Below are positions 9,786 to 17,866 of a DNA stretch of 64,000 nucleotides, piece after piece; the first letter of the stretch is position 1; each line of letters opens with the position of its first letter. Location of the stretch: positions 62,001 through 126,000 of the forward strand of contig CALSQD010000001.1 in assembly GCA_943788405.1 (NCBI GenBank), written 5' to 3'. The DNA comes from an uncultured Flavobacteriales bacterium (GTDB lineage: Bacteria > Bacteroidota > Bacteroidia > Flavobacteriales > BACL11). The position numbers and the translations under genes are program-made. Below the pieces are notes generated by a model. It was not told the origin of the DNA. It worked only from the letters and a program-made list of their open reading frames with translations, and did no database searches.

Positions 9786-11138
9786 TTATTTTGCTGATGC
9801 TAATTTAACAAATTCATCATAAGTAACTGTCTTTTCTGTAAGTTTGAAGTTTTCTTTATAAACAGCTAAAGTTCTTTCGTCAAAAATTTGATCGTAAATC
9901 TTCTTTTTCTCTTCCTCATTTTTAAGGATTCCAGTTGCAATTTCAGTCAATTGAGCGTCATCACCTTCTGGCTGACCATATTGTTTCATTTGCATACCAA
10001 TTAGCTTCTTAGTATGTGCAACAACATCATCCTGAGTTACCTTAACCTCATAGTTTTCCAAGATTTTATTCTCAATTAATTGCCATTGTAAGCTTTTTGA
10101 ATACATATCATACTCAGTTTCTAGCATCTCCATAGTAATTGGTTGCTCAGAAGTTTGAACCAACCATCTTTTCAAGAAATCATCTGGCATTTGTAACTTT
10201 AATTTATCAATAAAATAAGTTACTACATCATTTTTAAGCATTCTATCACTTTCAGCAACAAATTGTCCTTCAGCCTCAGCTTGAATTTTTGCTCTGAATT
10301 CTTTTACATCCTTAACTGTACCTTCACCATATACTTTATCAAACAACTCAGTATTCAATTCAGCAGGAGTTAATTGGTTAATATTTTTTACAGTAAACTG
10401 GAATTCCTCTGAAGTTAAATTATGAATTGCAGCATGATCAACACCTAGCATAGCACCTAAATCAGAATGGTTTGTAAATGCTTTCATCACATTTACTTTA
10501 ATAACATCATCAGCTTTTACACCAATAAATTGTTTTTTGATCTTTTTGTCAGCAATATAGTCCATTGCAACAGTTGCATCATTTTTAATTCCGTTTTCCA
10601 TTACATTACCATCAACATCTAATTGGTTAATTGCACAGAAAATTAAATCTCCTTCTATTGAAACTTCAGGATTACTCATTTTACCATAACGCTTAGCGAT
10701 ATCATTACAGTAACCATCAACTAATTTAGCATCCGCTTTTATTTTTTGATAATCTAACTTATCCTTAGCTGTAATTTTAACATCAAACTCAGGAGCTAAA
10801 GCAATTTCATAAACAAATTTAAAATCAACTGCATTTTCCCAATCAATTGGAGTGTCATCAATAGGCATTGGAGACCCTAATACTCTCACTTTTTCTCCAG
10901 TAATATGCTTATATAATTCAGCTTGAATTAATTTGTTTACCTCCTCAACAATAACAGAAGTTCTGTATTTTTTATTTATGATTCCCATTGGCGTTTTTCC
11001 TTTTCTGAACCCAGGAACCTCAGCCGTTTTACGGTAGTCTTTCAATACCTTATCAACTTTTTCAGTGTAATCACTTGCTACTACATCAACTGTAATTGTA
11101 GCCATTAAATCTTTTGCTTTGCTTTGTGTTAAATTCAT
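9786..11138 (-). CDS. tig: Trigger factor
   Basis: This ribosome-associated chaperone and peptidyl-prolyl isomerase acts on nascent chains at the exit tunnel. The 450 residues start with the ribosome-binding domain containing the signature GFRKGKTP (about residues 43-50), followed by a PPIase-like middle domain and a long helical C-terminal domain. The middle domain is divergent, as is usual in Bacteroidota. It heads the tig-clpP-clpX operon and has its own TAnnTTTG promoter at 11166-11173. No frame problem was seen. Confidence 0.92.
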   Translation of the reverse strand: MNLTQSKAKDLMATITVDVVASDYTEKVDKVLKDYRKTAEVPGFRKGKTPMGIINKKYRTSVIVEEVNKLIQAELYKHITGEKVRVLGSPMPIDDTPIDWENAVDFKFVYEIALAPEFDVKITAKDKLDYQKIKADAKLVDGYCNDIAKRYGKMSNPEVSIEGDLIFCAINQLDVDGNVMENGIKNDATVAMDYIADKKIKKQFIGVKADDVIKVNVMKAFTNHSDLGAMLGVDHAAIHNLTSEEFQFTVKNINQLTPAELNTELFDKVYGEGTVKDVKEFRAKIQAEAEGQFVAESDRMLKNDVVTYFIDKLKLQMPDDFLKRWLVQTSEQPITMEMLETEYDMYSKSLQWQLIENKILENYEVKVTQDDVVAHTKKLIGMQMKQYGQPEGDDAQLTEIATGILKNEEEKKKIYDQIFDERTLAVYKENFKLTEKTVTYDEFVKLASAK

Positions 11139-11149
11139 CTTTTATGTAT

Positions 11150-11173
11150 TTTTTAAAAAGGGCTGCAAAAATA
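11150..11173 (-). promoter_or_regulatory. Promoter and early leader of tig
   Basis: The minus strand reads TATTTTTG at 11173-11166, then CAGCCCTTTTTAAAAAA. This is nearly the same extended sequence as at hppA. The predicted leader is about 20-25 nt. Confidence 0.6.
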
Positions 11174-11205
11174 CACTTATTTATCTGATTATGAAATAAT
11201 CATAA

Positions 11206-11235
11206 AACAAAAAAAGCAAGCGAAAACGCTTGCTT
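11206..11235 (-). terminator. Rho-independent terminator of tRNA-Leu
   Basis: A perfect 9-bp stem (11214-11222 pairing with 11227-11235, loop of four) is followed on the minus strand by seven or more T residues, about 10 nt after the tRNA 3' end. It separates the tRNA unit from tig. Confidence 0.85.
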
Positions 11236-11244
11236 AATTTTGTG

Positions 11245-11326
11245 TGCGGATGAAGAGACTCGAACTCTCACACCTTGCGGCACTAGATCCTAAGTCTAGC
11301 GCGTCTACCAATTCCGCCACATCCGC
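11245..11326 (-). tRNA. tRNA-Leu (anticodon UAG)
   Basis: The minus strand folds as an 82-nt class II tRNA. The acceptor stem GCGGATG pairs with CATCCGC, the discriminator base is A, the D-arm contains GGTAGACGC and the T-arm is GAGAGTTCGAGTCTC. The anticodon stem CTAGA/TCTAG carries the loop CTTAGGA, so the anticodon is TAG, reading CUA codons. A short variable arm sits between the anticodon and T stems. CCA is not encoded. Strong promoter and terminator signals flank it, so it is a single-gene unit. Confidence 0.96.
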
Positions 11327-11339
11327 TTAAAAAGGACGG

Positions 11340-11372
11340 CAAAGATATTATTTTTTAACATTTACACACAAA
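11340..11372 (-). promoter_or_regulatory. Promoter of tRNA-Leu
   Basis: On the minus strand TTTG (11372-11369) is followed after 21 nt by TATCTTTG (11347-11340), a close match to the Bacteroidota -33/-7 pair. The downstream sequence CCGTCCTTTTTAA resembles the tig and hppA leaders. Confidence 0.7.
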
Positions 11373-11407
11373 AGCCGCTTTAAAGATTTTTAAGGATTTT
11401 TTTTACT

Positions 11408-11415
11408 TAATTTTG
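11408..11415 (+). promoter_or_regulatory. -7 promoter element of the DUF3127 gene
   Basis: TAATTTTG matches TAnnTTTG and lies 27 nt before the ATG at 11443. The leader is A-rich, as is common for well-translated Bacteroidota genes. Confidence 0.5.
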
Positions 11416-11442
11416 TCAAACTAAAATTATAAAAAAAAGAAC

Positions 11443-11796
11443 ATGAGTTTATCAGTAAAAGGAAAATTAAGTAGAAAATTAAGTGTAGAAAGTGGAACAT
11501 CAAAAGCTGGAAAAGAATGGAAAAAACAATCTTTCCTAGTAGATACTGGCGCACAATATAACCCAGAAATTTGTTTTCAATTATTTGGAGAAGACAAAAT
11601 TGAAATGTTAAACCACCACAATGAAGGGGATCAAGTTGAAGTTTCTTTCAACTTATCATCAAGAGAATATAACGGTAGATATTTCCATAACATAGATGCT
11701 TGGAGAATTGAAAGCCAAGGAGCAGGAAATGCTGACATGGAAGCTGCACCTGCATTTAATGCACCTGCATCAGAAGATGATGACTTGCCTTTCTAG
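11443..11796 (+). CDS. DUF3127 OB-fold-like protein with an SSB-type acidic tail
   Basis: This 117-residue protein begins MSLSVKGKLSRKL and shows the DUF3127 pattern GTSKAGKEWKKQSFLVDT, EICFQLFGEDKIEML and REYNGRYFHNIDAWRIE, which resembles the beta strands of an SSB OB fold. The last residues, SEDDDLPF, copy the acidic tip of bacterial SSB (DDDIPF in E. coli) that recruits SSB-interacting proteins. It is likely a small single-stranded nucleic-acid-binding protein or an SSB competitor; this is inference. It stands alone between a promoter and a strong terminator. A canonical ssb gene is not in the window. Confidence 0.8.
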   Translation: MSLSVKGKLSRKLSVESGTSKAGKEWKKQSFLVDTGAQYNPEICFQLFGEDKIEMLNHHNEGDQVEVSFNLSSREYNGRYFHNIDAWRIESQGAGNADMEAAPAFNAPASEDDDLPF

Positions 11797-11849
11797 AAAT
11801 ATCATTTGCTAATCACTACAATTTTTAGCATTATATATAACAAAATAAA

Positions 11850-11884
11850 AAGTTGAAGAATATGAAATTCTTCAGCTTTTTTCG
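11850..11884 (+). terminator. Rho-independent terminator after the DUF3127 gene
   Basis: A 12-bp stem with one G-T pair (11850-11861 with 11867-11878, loop of five) is followed by TTTTTTCG. It lies 50 nt after the stop codon. Confidence 0.85.
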
Positions 11885-11978
11885 TTTTGAGAGCAGCATA
11901 ACAAAAAAATAGAAAATGCAGGCGATTTTTAACAAAAATAATTATACTTGCAGATAAATTAACCAAAAAAAGATTATT

Positions 11979-12458
11979 ATGAAAAAAATGCTTTACTTAT
12001 TTTTAATGCTGCCTCTAATATTTTCTTCCTGTGCTAAAGAAGAAGGATGTACAGACTCAGGAGCTTCTAATTACAATGCAGATGCAGAAGAAGATGATGG
12101 ATCATGTATGTATAGTGTTATAGGTGTTTGGGAAAACACAGCAGTTGCAGGAGACTTAATCTACTTTTTTGAGAACGGCAATATAGGAACAGAAACATGG
12201 GTTAACGGAGTTCTTATATCATATGCAATAGGACCTGCTTCAATAACAGCTGGAGATCCTAATATAGTAAATTGGAATGGAACAATATATGATGATAACG
12301 ATCCAGATGGGATAGCAGCAAGTCTAACTATCCATATAGATAAAATGACTAATGCAAATAATATGACAATGAGATATCAAGACTATCCAACTCCAGGATT
12401 AACTTATGTTAAAAACTTAGTCAAATCAACTACATATTCACTATCTAACTGGAAATAA
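11979..12458 (+). CDS. Hypothetical lipoprotein with a Cys-rich linker motif
   Basis: This 159-residue protein has a lipoprotein signal peptide with lipobox FSSC (Cys 18). After it comes GCTDSGASNYNADAEEDDGSC, a form of the CTDxxAxNYNxxAxxDDGSC motif that recurs in secreted Bacteroidota proteins and contains acidic residues that may bind Ca2+. The remaining 110 residues look like a small beta-rich, lipocalin- or META-like domain (GVWENTAVAGDLIYFFENG), which is inference. It stands alone, with a bidirectional terminator after it. The function is unknown. Confidence 0.75.
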   Translation: MKKMLYLFLMLPLIFSSCAKEEGCTDSGASNYNADAEEDDGSCMYSVIGVWENTAVAGDLIYFFENGNIGTETWVNGVLISYAIGPASITAGDPNIVNWNGTIYDDNDPDGIAASLTIHIDKMTNANNMTMRYQDYPTPGLTYVKNLVKSTTYSLSNWK

Positions 12459-12485
12459 TAATATAGTTATACTATTTAACTAATT

Positions 12486-12517
12486 AAACTCCTTCTCATT
12501 TCTGAGAAGGAGTTTTT
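12486..12517. terminator. Bidirectional rho-independent terminator
   Basis: A 10-bp perfect stem CTCCTTCTCA/TGAGAAGGAG (12489-12498 with 12503-12512) is flanked by A residues on the left and T residues on the right. It lies between the convergent genes ending at 12458 and 12526 and can serve both. Confidence 0.85.
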
Positions 12518-12525
12518 ATTTATAT

Positions 12526-13026
12526 CTACTTCTTCAAAGAAGTAGGGTTAGCCATATCGGTAGTGATATAGGCATTTGGATTTATTTCTTCAATCATGTT
12601 CAATACCGACTTCAATTTCCTCCTTGGAATAACACAAAGGTAAATCTTTACAGGGCCATCCTTCCCTTCTCCATCAATAACGGTTACGCCATGACCATTC
12701 TCTCGCAAAGTTTCTGCCACTGAAGGAGAATTTGCAGGAGAGAAAACACGCACAACAATATTCCCCACACCAACTATTCGTTCAATATAAGAGCCCAAAA
12801 TAGTTCCTGCCGAAAAACCTGCAGCATAAGCCACAATAAGTACCGTATCATCAATATCTTTTATTACTTGCGAGATAGCAACTATCCAAATTGCAGATTC
12901 TACCAAACCAATAAGTGCAGCATAAATCGGTTTATTTTTACTTACTAAAAGTGCTCGCATAGTCCCCAAGCTTTGGTCGGCCAACCTAAGTGAGAAAATT
13001 ATAAGTGCAGAAAATATTAGTTCCAT
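12526..13026 (-). CDS. UPF0316 (DUF5698/DUF2179) membrane protein
   Basis: This 166-residue protein has three N-terminal membrane helices (about residues 3-20, 33-52, 62-80) with the family marks RLADQSLGTMRALLVSK and AAGFSAGTILGSYIE. A C-terminal DUF2179 domain (about residues 88-155) includes TVIDGEGKDGPV. Proteins of this type are conserved but their function is not established; DUF2179 resembles the soluble domain of YitT proteins. It stands alone, with a bidirectional terminator at its 3' end. Confidence 0.82.
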   Translation of the reverse strand: MELIFSALIIFSLRLADQSLGTMRALLVSKNKPIYAALIGLVESAIWIVAISQVIKDIDDTVLIVAYAAGFSAGTILGSYIERIVGVGNIVVRVFSPANSPSVAETLRENGHGVTVIDGEGKDGPVKIYLCVIPRRKLKSVLNMIEEINPNAYITTDMANPTSLKK

Positions 13027-13033
13027 TATATTA

Positions 13034-13129
13034 TTGTTTATTCGTTTAGCTTAGTAAAAATGTTCAAAAACGAGTTCCTTCACATTCGTTCAGGATGACA
13101 ACATTTTTTTACTCTTGTTTATTCGTTTA
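13034..13129. repeat. Intergenic repeats: 15-bp direct repeat pair and dispersed repeat copy 2
   Basis: TTGTTTATTCGTTTA occurs at 13034-13048 and again at 13115-13129. Between them, 13078-13101 is an inverted copy of the 24-bp dispersed repeat at 4346-4369 (one mismatch). The whole 183-nt gap holds no supported gene. Confidence 0.5.
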
Positions 13130-13209
13130 TCTACTTAGTTGTTTAGTTGACATTTCATTGTTGCTTTTTCTCTCAAAATAAACGCATCAATAAATCAACA
13201 TTTTCTTAT

Positions 13210-14262
13210 CTAACTCTTTACATCAAAAGCATCACGCAAACCATTTCCTAGCAACATGAATGCTAAAACTAAACTCATAATTGCTACCCCAGGAATAATT
13301 GCCAAATAGGCTTTATCCATAATAATATAGGCGTAATGGTCTTTTATCATCCCACCCCAACTTGGCATAGGAGGTTGAGCCCCAATACCTAAAAAAGAAA
13401 GTCCTGCTTCTATCAAAATTGCAGCAGCAAAATTGGCTGCAGAAATTACAATAACTGGCCCAATTACATTGGGCAATATGTGTTTAAAAATTATCCTAAA
13501 GGATTTAAAGGCTAATGCTTTTCCTGCCTCAACATATTCCAACTCTCTTATCACTAGGACTTGTCCCCTAACAATACGAGCTACCTCCACCCACATAGTA
13601 AGCCCAACTGCTACAAATACTTGCCAAAAGCCTTTTCCTAAAGCCAATGTAATTGCAATTACCATTAATAAAGTTGGGATAGACCAAATCACATTTACAA
13701 ACCACATAATTACATCATCCGTTCTTCCTCTAAAATAACCTGCAATAAGCCCCAAACTAATACCAATAAACAAAGAAATAAATACGGCAATAAACCCAAC
13801 TGATAAAGAGATTCTGATTCCATATAATATTCTGCTCATCAAATCCCTACCATATTTATCTGTACCAAAATAAAAAGTTTGGTTATTAATTTGATAATCT
13901 CCAATATGAACTTTTGCTAATTCTGATTGATAAGGGAAATAGGAAACTCCATTTTTAATACTAGTAAACTCATCAATTGGGATTCTCTTTACACCCAATG
14001 GTTTTCCAAAAAATAAGCCTTCCATAAAAGAAACTTGCGCTACACTCTCCTTAGGGATTTCCAAAAACATAACTTTGGTGAACGGCTGTTTAGTTGCTAA
14101 TTCAATATGCATTTCATTTGCTATTGGGCTGCCATTAGGACTAATAACAACTGCAAATACACCCAATAAAACACACGCAATAATAAAAACTAAAGAGGAT
14201 AAAGCTAATTTATTCTGCTTCAATTTTTGCCAAGCTAATATATTTAAAGATGCGTTTTTCAT
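13210..14262 (-). CDS. OppC/DppC-like ABC transporter permease
   Basis: This 350-residue inner-membrane permease has an N-terminal helix (about residues 20-40), a periplasmic insertion and a C-terminal binding-protein-dependent transport domain. Landmarks are TFYFGTDKYGRDLMSRILYG before the domain and the EAA loop EYVEAGKALAFKSFRIIFKHILPN (start near residue 242), followed by the typical GLSFLGIGAQPPMPSWG. OppC-type permeases carry peptides or nickel with OppB, OppD/F and a binding protein, none of which is nearby. It starts directly after the GT2 stop codon, so it probably belongs to that operon. Confidence 0.88.
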   Translation of the reverse strand: MKNASLNILAWQKLKQNKLALSSLVFIIACVLLGVFAVVISPNGSPIANEMHIELATKQPFTKVMFLEIPKESVAQVSFMEGLFFGKPLGVKRIPIDEFTSIKNGVSYFPYQSELAKVHIGDYQINNQTFYFGTDKYGRDLMSRILYGIRISLSVGFIAVFISLFIGISLGLIAGYFRGRTDDVIMWFVNVIWSIPTLLMVIAITLALGKGFWQVFVAVGLTMWVEVARIVRGQVLVIRELEYVEAGKALAFKSFRIIFKHILPNVIGPVIVISAANFAAAILIEAGLSFLGIGAQPPMPSWGGMIKDHYAYIIMDKAYLAIIPGVAIMSLVLAFMLLGNGLRDAFDVKS

Positions 14263-15366
14263 TTATTTTTTATGTATTCTTCCTTTCCATTCAAAGGTAT
14301 TAGTGAACGATAAAATAACAATCAAAACGATATAACAGGAGTAAATAAATTCAAACGGTAATATCCATTTTGCTAAATCCTTACGATTAAAAAAGCTAAG
14401 AACAGGAAGTAGTAAATATAAATCTGCCAAAAACTTTAACGCAAAATAATAAAGGAAATAGTTCAAATAAGTGAAATCTAAAAGGGATAATCCTAATAAT
14501 ATAACCCCAATTACATTAGTAAACAAAACCAGGAAACTCGTATAGATACTTGCCCAATCCTTATAACCGCTACTCTTAGCCGTCCATCTTTTTCTTTGAT
14601 TAATAAAACCTTTTATTGTCTGAACTCCTTCAGTTGTAACTATGGCATCCTCATTTTTTGCAAAAGCAATTGCCTTAGGATATTTTGACTTTACGCTATG
14701 TAATAGAAAAACATCATCACCACTTACTGCTTTATCGGATTCAAAATTATTCACTTCTAAAAAGACAGCTTTACGATAAGCCATATTGGCACCATTACAA
14801 AAGATAGCATTTCCCATACCAATTGCCCCAGCACCCGAACCAATTAATGAGGCAAACTCCAAAGTTTGTAAACTCTGAAAAATGCCTTTCTGTTTATGAA
14901 ACCCAACAGGGCCTGAGACTAATTTGATTTGTTCATCAGCAAAATAGGCTACCATAGTTCTTACCCAATTAGGCGTAAAACTACAATCTGCATCAGAGGC
15001 CAGAATAACTTCTCCCTTGGCAACTTGTATCGCTTTTGAAATTGCATTTTTTTTACCAAACTCACCATCAGGCATATTTATAATTTGCAAATTATCCATT
15101 TCAGCCTTTTCCAATAAATCCAAAGTAGCATCTGTGGAATGATCATTTACCAAAATTATCTCCAAAAAATCAGTAGGATAAATTTGTTTTTTCAGAACTG
15201 AAATCAATCGTTTTATTTCTGACTCCTCATTACGCATAGCAATAACAACACTTACTTTTGGGGTAAATTCTTTTTTGATTTTAGAATTTATTTTATCCCA
15301 ACCAATACGGTATTTTGAAATCTGTAATCCGTACAATAAAATAATAAGAGCAATAAAAAATAACAT
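14263..15366 (-). CDS. Family 2 glycosyltransferase, membrane-associated
   Basis: This 367-residue protein has an N-terminal membrane helix, a GT-A catalytic domain and three C-terminal hydrophobic segments (about residues 275-350). Catalytic marks are VSVVIAMRNEE, ILVNDHSTD, the DAD-type metal site SDADCSF, the acceptor-side Asp in SGDDVFLLH and QRKRW. This architecture fits processive or lipid-linked sugar transfer at the inner membrane; the sugar is unknown. It overlaps the flippase-like gene upstream by 1 nt and is followed with no gap by the OppC-like gene. Confidence 0.88.
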   Translation of the reverse strand: MLFFIALIILLYGLQISKYRIGWDKINSKIKKEFTPKVSVVIAMRNEESEIKRLISVLKKQIYPTDFLEIILVNDHSTDATLDLLEKAEMDNLQIINMPDGEFGKKNAISKAIQVAKGEVILASDADCSFTPNWVRTMVAYFADEQIKLVSGPVGFHKQKGIFQSLQTLEFASLIGSGAGAIGMGNAIFCNGANMAYRKAVFLEVNNFESDKAVSGDDVFLLHSVKSKYPKAIAFAKNEDAIVTTEGVQTIKGFINQRKRWTAKSSGYKDWASIYTSFLVLFTNVIGVILLGLSLLDFTYLNYFLYYFALKFLADLYLLLPVLSFFNRKDLAKWILPFEFIYSCYIVLIVILSFTNTFEWKGRIHKK

Positions 15367-16343
15367 TATTTTCTGAAGAATTTAAGAGTGAAAATAAAAA
15401 TAGTACCGATAAGTGCTGGCAACAAAAGGTTAACAATCCACATTACAAAAGTAGCCGACAATATACCAACCGTATTAGCAGAAATTAGACCAAATAGAAA
15501 TACTGCAACAGAACCTCTAATGCCAATTTCAGTAATTGCAATAGTAGGAATTACGGAAATAACAAATAGCATTGACATAATAAGTACAATGGCATCATTG
15601 TAGGCAATAGAGACTTCAAATAATTCTAGTAGAATGAAAAATTGAGTAGTAAACACAGCATATCTTGCTACAGAATAAAGCAAGACCTTTCCTAATTCAG
15701 CTGAAGAATAAAAAGAAAATACCGAGTTATATTTTTTAAATTTCTTTAAAAAAGACACTTTAGATAATACATTGGAAAAAACTGAAGCATTCAAAAACAA
15801 CATAACTAACAACACATTTAATACAATAAGTATGAATGCAAAAACAGGGAAAGCAAAACTTACTTTATGAAAAAAATGAGATAATTCAGACTTATAACTC
15901 GGTAGATATAAAAGCCCTATTGAACCAAAAAAAATAGTAGTTACTAATTGCGCCATGGATCCAATTACGGTAATCAGTACTGCTTGTATTCTATCTGCCT
16001 TTTCCAAGCAAAAAACCCTACCTCCATATTCCCCAACTCTATTAGGTGTAAATGCTGACACTGTAATCCCAGAAAAGATTGCTCGAATGGAGCGTTTAAT
16101 TGATATCTTCTCAATTTTAGCAATTAAGAAACGCCACTTTAATGCCTCCAAAAACCAATTTAAGAACATCATAAGGATAATTACAATAAACACACCATAA
16201 TGCCCTTTTATTTGCTCCAGAATCTTAGCACTATTAAACTGTTCGATACTACTTTTAGCTGTAAGTTGTTCGTACAAAAAGAAAAGGGCTAATGCCACAA
16301 TTCCAATTTTTAATAGTAAGCCAATCGTTTTTTTGCTTAGCAT
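15366..16343 (-). CDS. Lysylphosphatidylglycerol synthase TM-region / UPF0104 family membrane protein
   Basis: This 325-residue polytopic protein has about eight hydrophobic segments and the family core FSGITVSAFTPNRVGEYGGRVF near residues 90-110, where the conserved Pro-x-Arg-x-Gly-Glu lies. It resembles the membrane domain of MprF-like flippases without the aminoacyl-transferase domain. Together with the overlapping GT2 gene it may move or modify a lipid-linked glycan; this is inference from context. Its promoter TATCTTTG (16380-16373) overlaps that of ruvC on the other strand. Confidence 0.8.
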   Translation of the reverse strand: MLSKKTIGLLLKIGIVALALFFLYEQLTAKSSIEQFNSAKILEQIKGHYGVFIVIILMMFLNWFLEALKWRFLIAKIEKISIKRSIRAIFSGITVSAFTPNRVGEYGGRVFCLEKADRIQAVLITVIGSMAQLVTTIFFGSIGLLYLPSYKSELSHFFHKVSFAFPVFAFILIVLNVLLVMLFLNASVFSNVLSKVSFLKKFKKYNSVFSFYSSAELGKVLLYSVARYAVFTTQFFILLELFEVSIAYNDAIVLIMSMLFVISVIPTIAITEIGIRGSVAVFLFGLISANTVGILSATFVMWIVNLLLPALIGTIFIFTLKFFRK

Positions 16344-16347
16344 TGCT

Positions 16348-16380
16348 TAGTTTTGTTCTACAATTTTAATTACAAAGATA
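16348..16380. promoter_or_regulatory. Overlapping divergent promoters for ruvC and the UPF0104 operon
   Basis: TAGTTTTG on the plus strand (16348-16355) faces ruvC, and TATCTTTG on the minus strand (16380-16373) faces the UPF0104 gene. The two elements are only 17 nt apart, so the polymerases probably compete. Confidence 0.5.
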
Positions 16381-16384
16381 ACAA

Positions 16385-16939
16385 TTGCAAACTGATAGAA
16401 TCATATTAGGTATAGATCCTGGAACCACTATTATGGGTTATGGTATTATCCATATAAAAGGCAAAAAAATGGAATTGGTTCAGATGGGAGTTTTGCATTT
16501 ATCCAAACTAGGTTCACATGAATTAAAATTGAAAAGAATATTTGAACGCACGCTACAATTAGTGGATGAATATAAACCAGATGAATTTGCAGTTGAAGCA
16601 CCTTTCTTTGGAAAAAATGTACAATCCATGTTGAAGTTAGGTAGAGCACAAGGAGTATCTATGGCGGCTGCACTTTATCGTGAAGTGCCTATATTCGAAT
16701 ATGCTCCAAAGAAAATAAAAATGGCAATCACAGGAAAAGGTACTGCCAGTAAAGAACAAGTTGCTTCCATGTTGCAATCCCTACTAAACATTAAAGAAAT
16801 GCCAAAACATTTAGATGCAAGTGATGGATTAGCAGCTGCTGTTTGCCATTACTTTCAAAGAAATCCTGCAGGAGGAAAAGAAAAAAACTATACGGGTTGG
16901 GGTGCTTTTTTAAAAGACAACCCTGATAAACTTAAATAG
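16385..16939 (+). CDS. ruvC: Crossover junction endodeoxyribonuclease RuvC, TTG start
   Basis: This Holliday-junction resolvase works with RuvAB. The 184 residues hold the catalytic acids in ILGIDPGTT (residues 7-15), [10 protein letters not shown] (near residue 70) and [14 protein letters not shown] (near residue 140). The start is TTG at 16385: the first ATG lies downstream of the GIDPGT motif and would remove a catalytic Asp. The 3' end overlaps the convergent HIT gene by 8 nt. ruvA and ruvB are not nearby. Activity is expected to be normal. Confidence 0.93.
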   Translation: MQTDRIILGIDPGTTIMGYGIIHIKGKKMELVQMGVLHLSKLGSHELKLKRIFERTLQLVDEYKPDEFAVEAPFFGKNVQSMLKLGRAQGVSMAAALYREVPIFEYAPKKIKMAITGKGTASKEQVASMLQSLLNIKEMPKHLDASDGLAAAVCHYFQRNPAGGKEKNYTGWGAFLKDNPDKLK

Positions 16940-17321
16940 CAGATTTAATTAAAGTTGCAACTTCTTGCATTTCAGCATCAGAAAATTTTAGTTTTGGTCG
17001 TTCAAAATTAATGTCAGAAACATTATTTAAAGGCACCAGATGAATATGAGCATGAGGAACCTCAAGCCCAATAACTGCAACTCCAATCCTTTTACACGAA
17101 ATTACCTTATCCATTCCTTTTGCTACTTTTTGTGCAAATTTCCAAAGCTCCAAATACTCATCTGAAGCAATATCAAAGATATAATCTGTATGCTTTTTTG
17201 GAATAACCAATACATGTCCTTTTGCCAAAGGAAAAATATCCAGAAATGCTAAATAGTTATCATCCTCTGCAACTTTATAAGCAGGAATATCACCATTCAC
17301 TATTTTGGAAAAGATACTCAT
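16932..17321 (-). CDS. HIT (histidine triad) family protein
   Basis: This 129-residue Hint-type nucleotide hydrolase or transferase carries the triad HAHIHLVP (residues 95-102, HxHxHxx) and the N-terminal pattern [15 protein letters not shown]. Bacterial members cleave purine nucleoside phosphoramidates and adenylylated amines. Its ATG overlaps the greA stop by 1 nt, so the two are coupled. The 3' end overlaps ruvC by 8 nt. Its physiological substrate is not known. Confidence 0.92.
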   Translation of the reverse strand: MSIFSKIVNGDIPAYKVAEDDNYLAFLDIFPLAKGHVLVIPKKHTDYIFDIASDEYLELWKFAQKVAKGMDKVISCKRIGVAVIGLEVPHAHIHLVPLNNVSDINFERPKLKFSDAEMQEVATLIKSAI

Positions 17322-17794
17322 TAAAGAGCTGCAATTTCAATTACTTCAAAATGCATAATTCCATTAGGCACCTCAATATCTGCAATTTCTCCTACTGCTT
17401 TCCCCAACAAACCTTTACCAATTGGTGAGCTAGCAGAAATCTTTTTAGCAGCTAAATCTGCTTCAGATTCAGAAACAATCGCATAGGTCATCTCCATGCC
17501 ATTTTCAGTATTTTTTATAGTAACTTTAGTCAACAAATGCACAGTTGAAGTATCCATATCTTGCTGATCCAACACTCTAGCATTAGCAACATCATTCTCT
17601 AATTTAGCAATCCTTGCTTCTAACAATCCTTGTGCTTCTTTTGCAGCATCATATTCTGCATTTTCTGATAAATCACCTTTATCTCTTGCTTCTGCAATTT
17701 GGTTAATTACTCTAGGTCTATCAACTGACTTTAAAGTGTTCAATTCAGCTTTTAAGTTATCGTATCCTTCTTGTGATAAATATATTGTACTCAT
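17321..17794 (-). CDS. greA: Transcription elongation factor GreA
   Basis: GreA rescues backtracked RNA polymerase by stimulating transcript cleavage. The 157 residues comprise an N-terminal antiparallel coiled coil (about 1-75) with the acidic tip GDLSENAEYDAAKEAQ (from residue 40) and a C-terminal FKBP-like domain with SPIGKGLLGKAVGE. It is translationally coupled to the downstream HIT gene. The PorV-set terminator lies just upstream of its start, so it needs its own promoter, which I could not pick out clearly. Confidence 0.95.
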   Translation of the reverse strand: MSTIYLSQEGYDNLKAELNTLKSVDRPRVINQIAEARDKGDLSENAEYDAAKEAQGLLEARIAKLENDVANARVLDQQDMDTSTVHLLTKVTIKNTENGMEMTYAIVSESEADLAAKKISASSPIGKGLLGKAVGEIADIEVPNGIMHFEVIEIAAL

Positions 17795-17811
17795 AATTCT
17801 TATGCTTATAA

Positions 17812-17841
17812 ACGCACAAAAAGGAAGTTACCTTCCTTTCT
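17812..17841 (-). terminator. Terminator of the TonB receptor/exported protein/PorV set
   Basis: Stem AAAGGAAG/CTTCCTTT (17820-17827 with 17832-17839), followed on the minus strand by TTTTTG. It lies 27 nt after the PorV-like stop codon. Confidence 0.75.
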
Positions 17842-17866
17842 GAACATAATATGTTTTGTTTTTATT

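Noticed and set aside
11206-11235. Hairpin as a regulatory leader of tig
   Set aside because: It lies upstream of the tig -7 element and has the T tract of a terminator for the tRNA unit.
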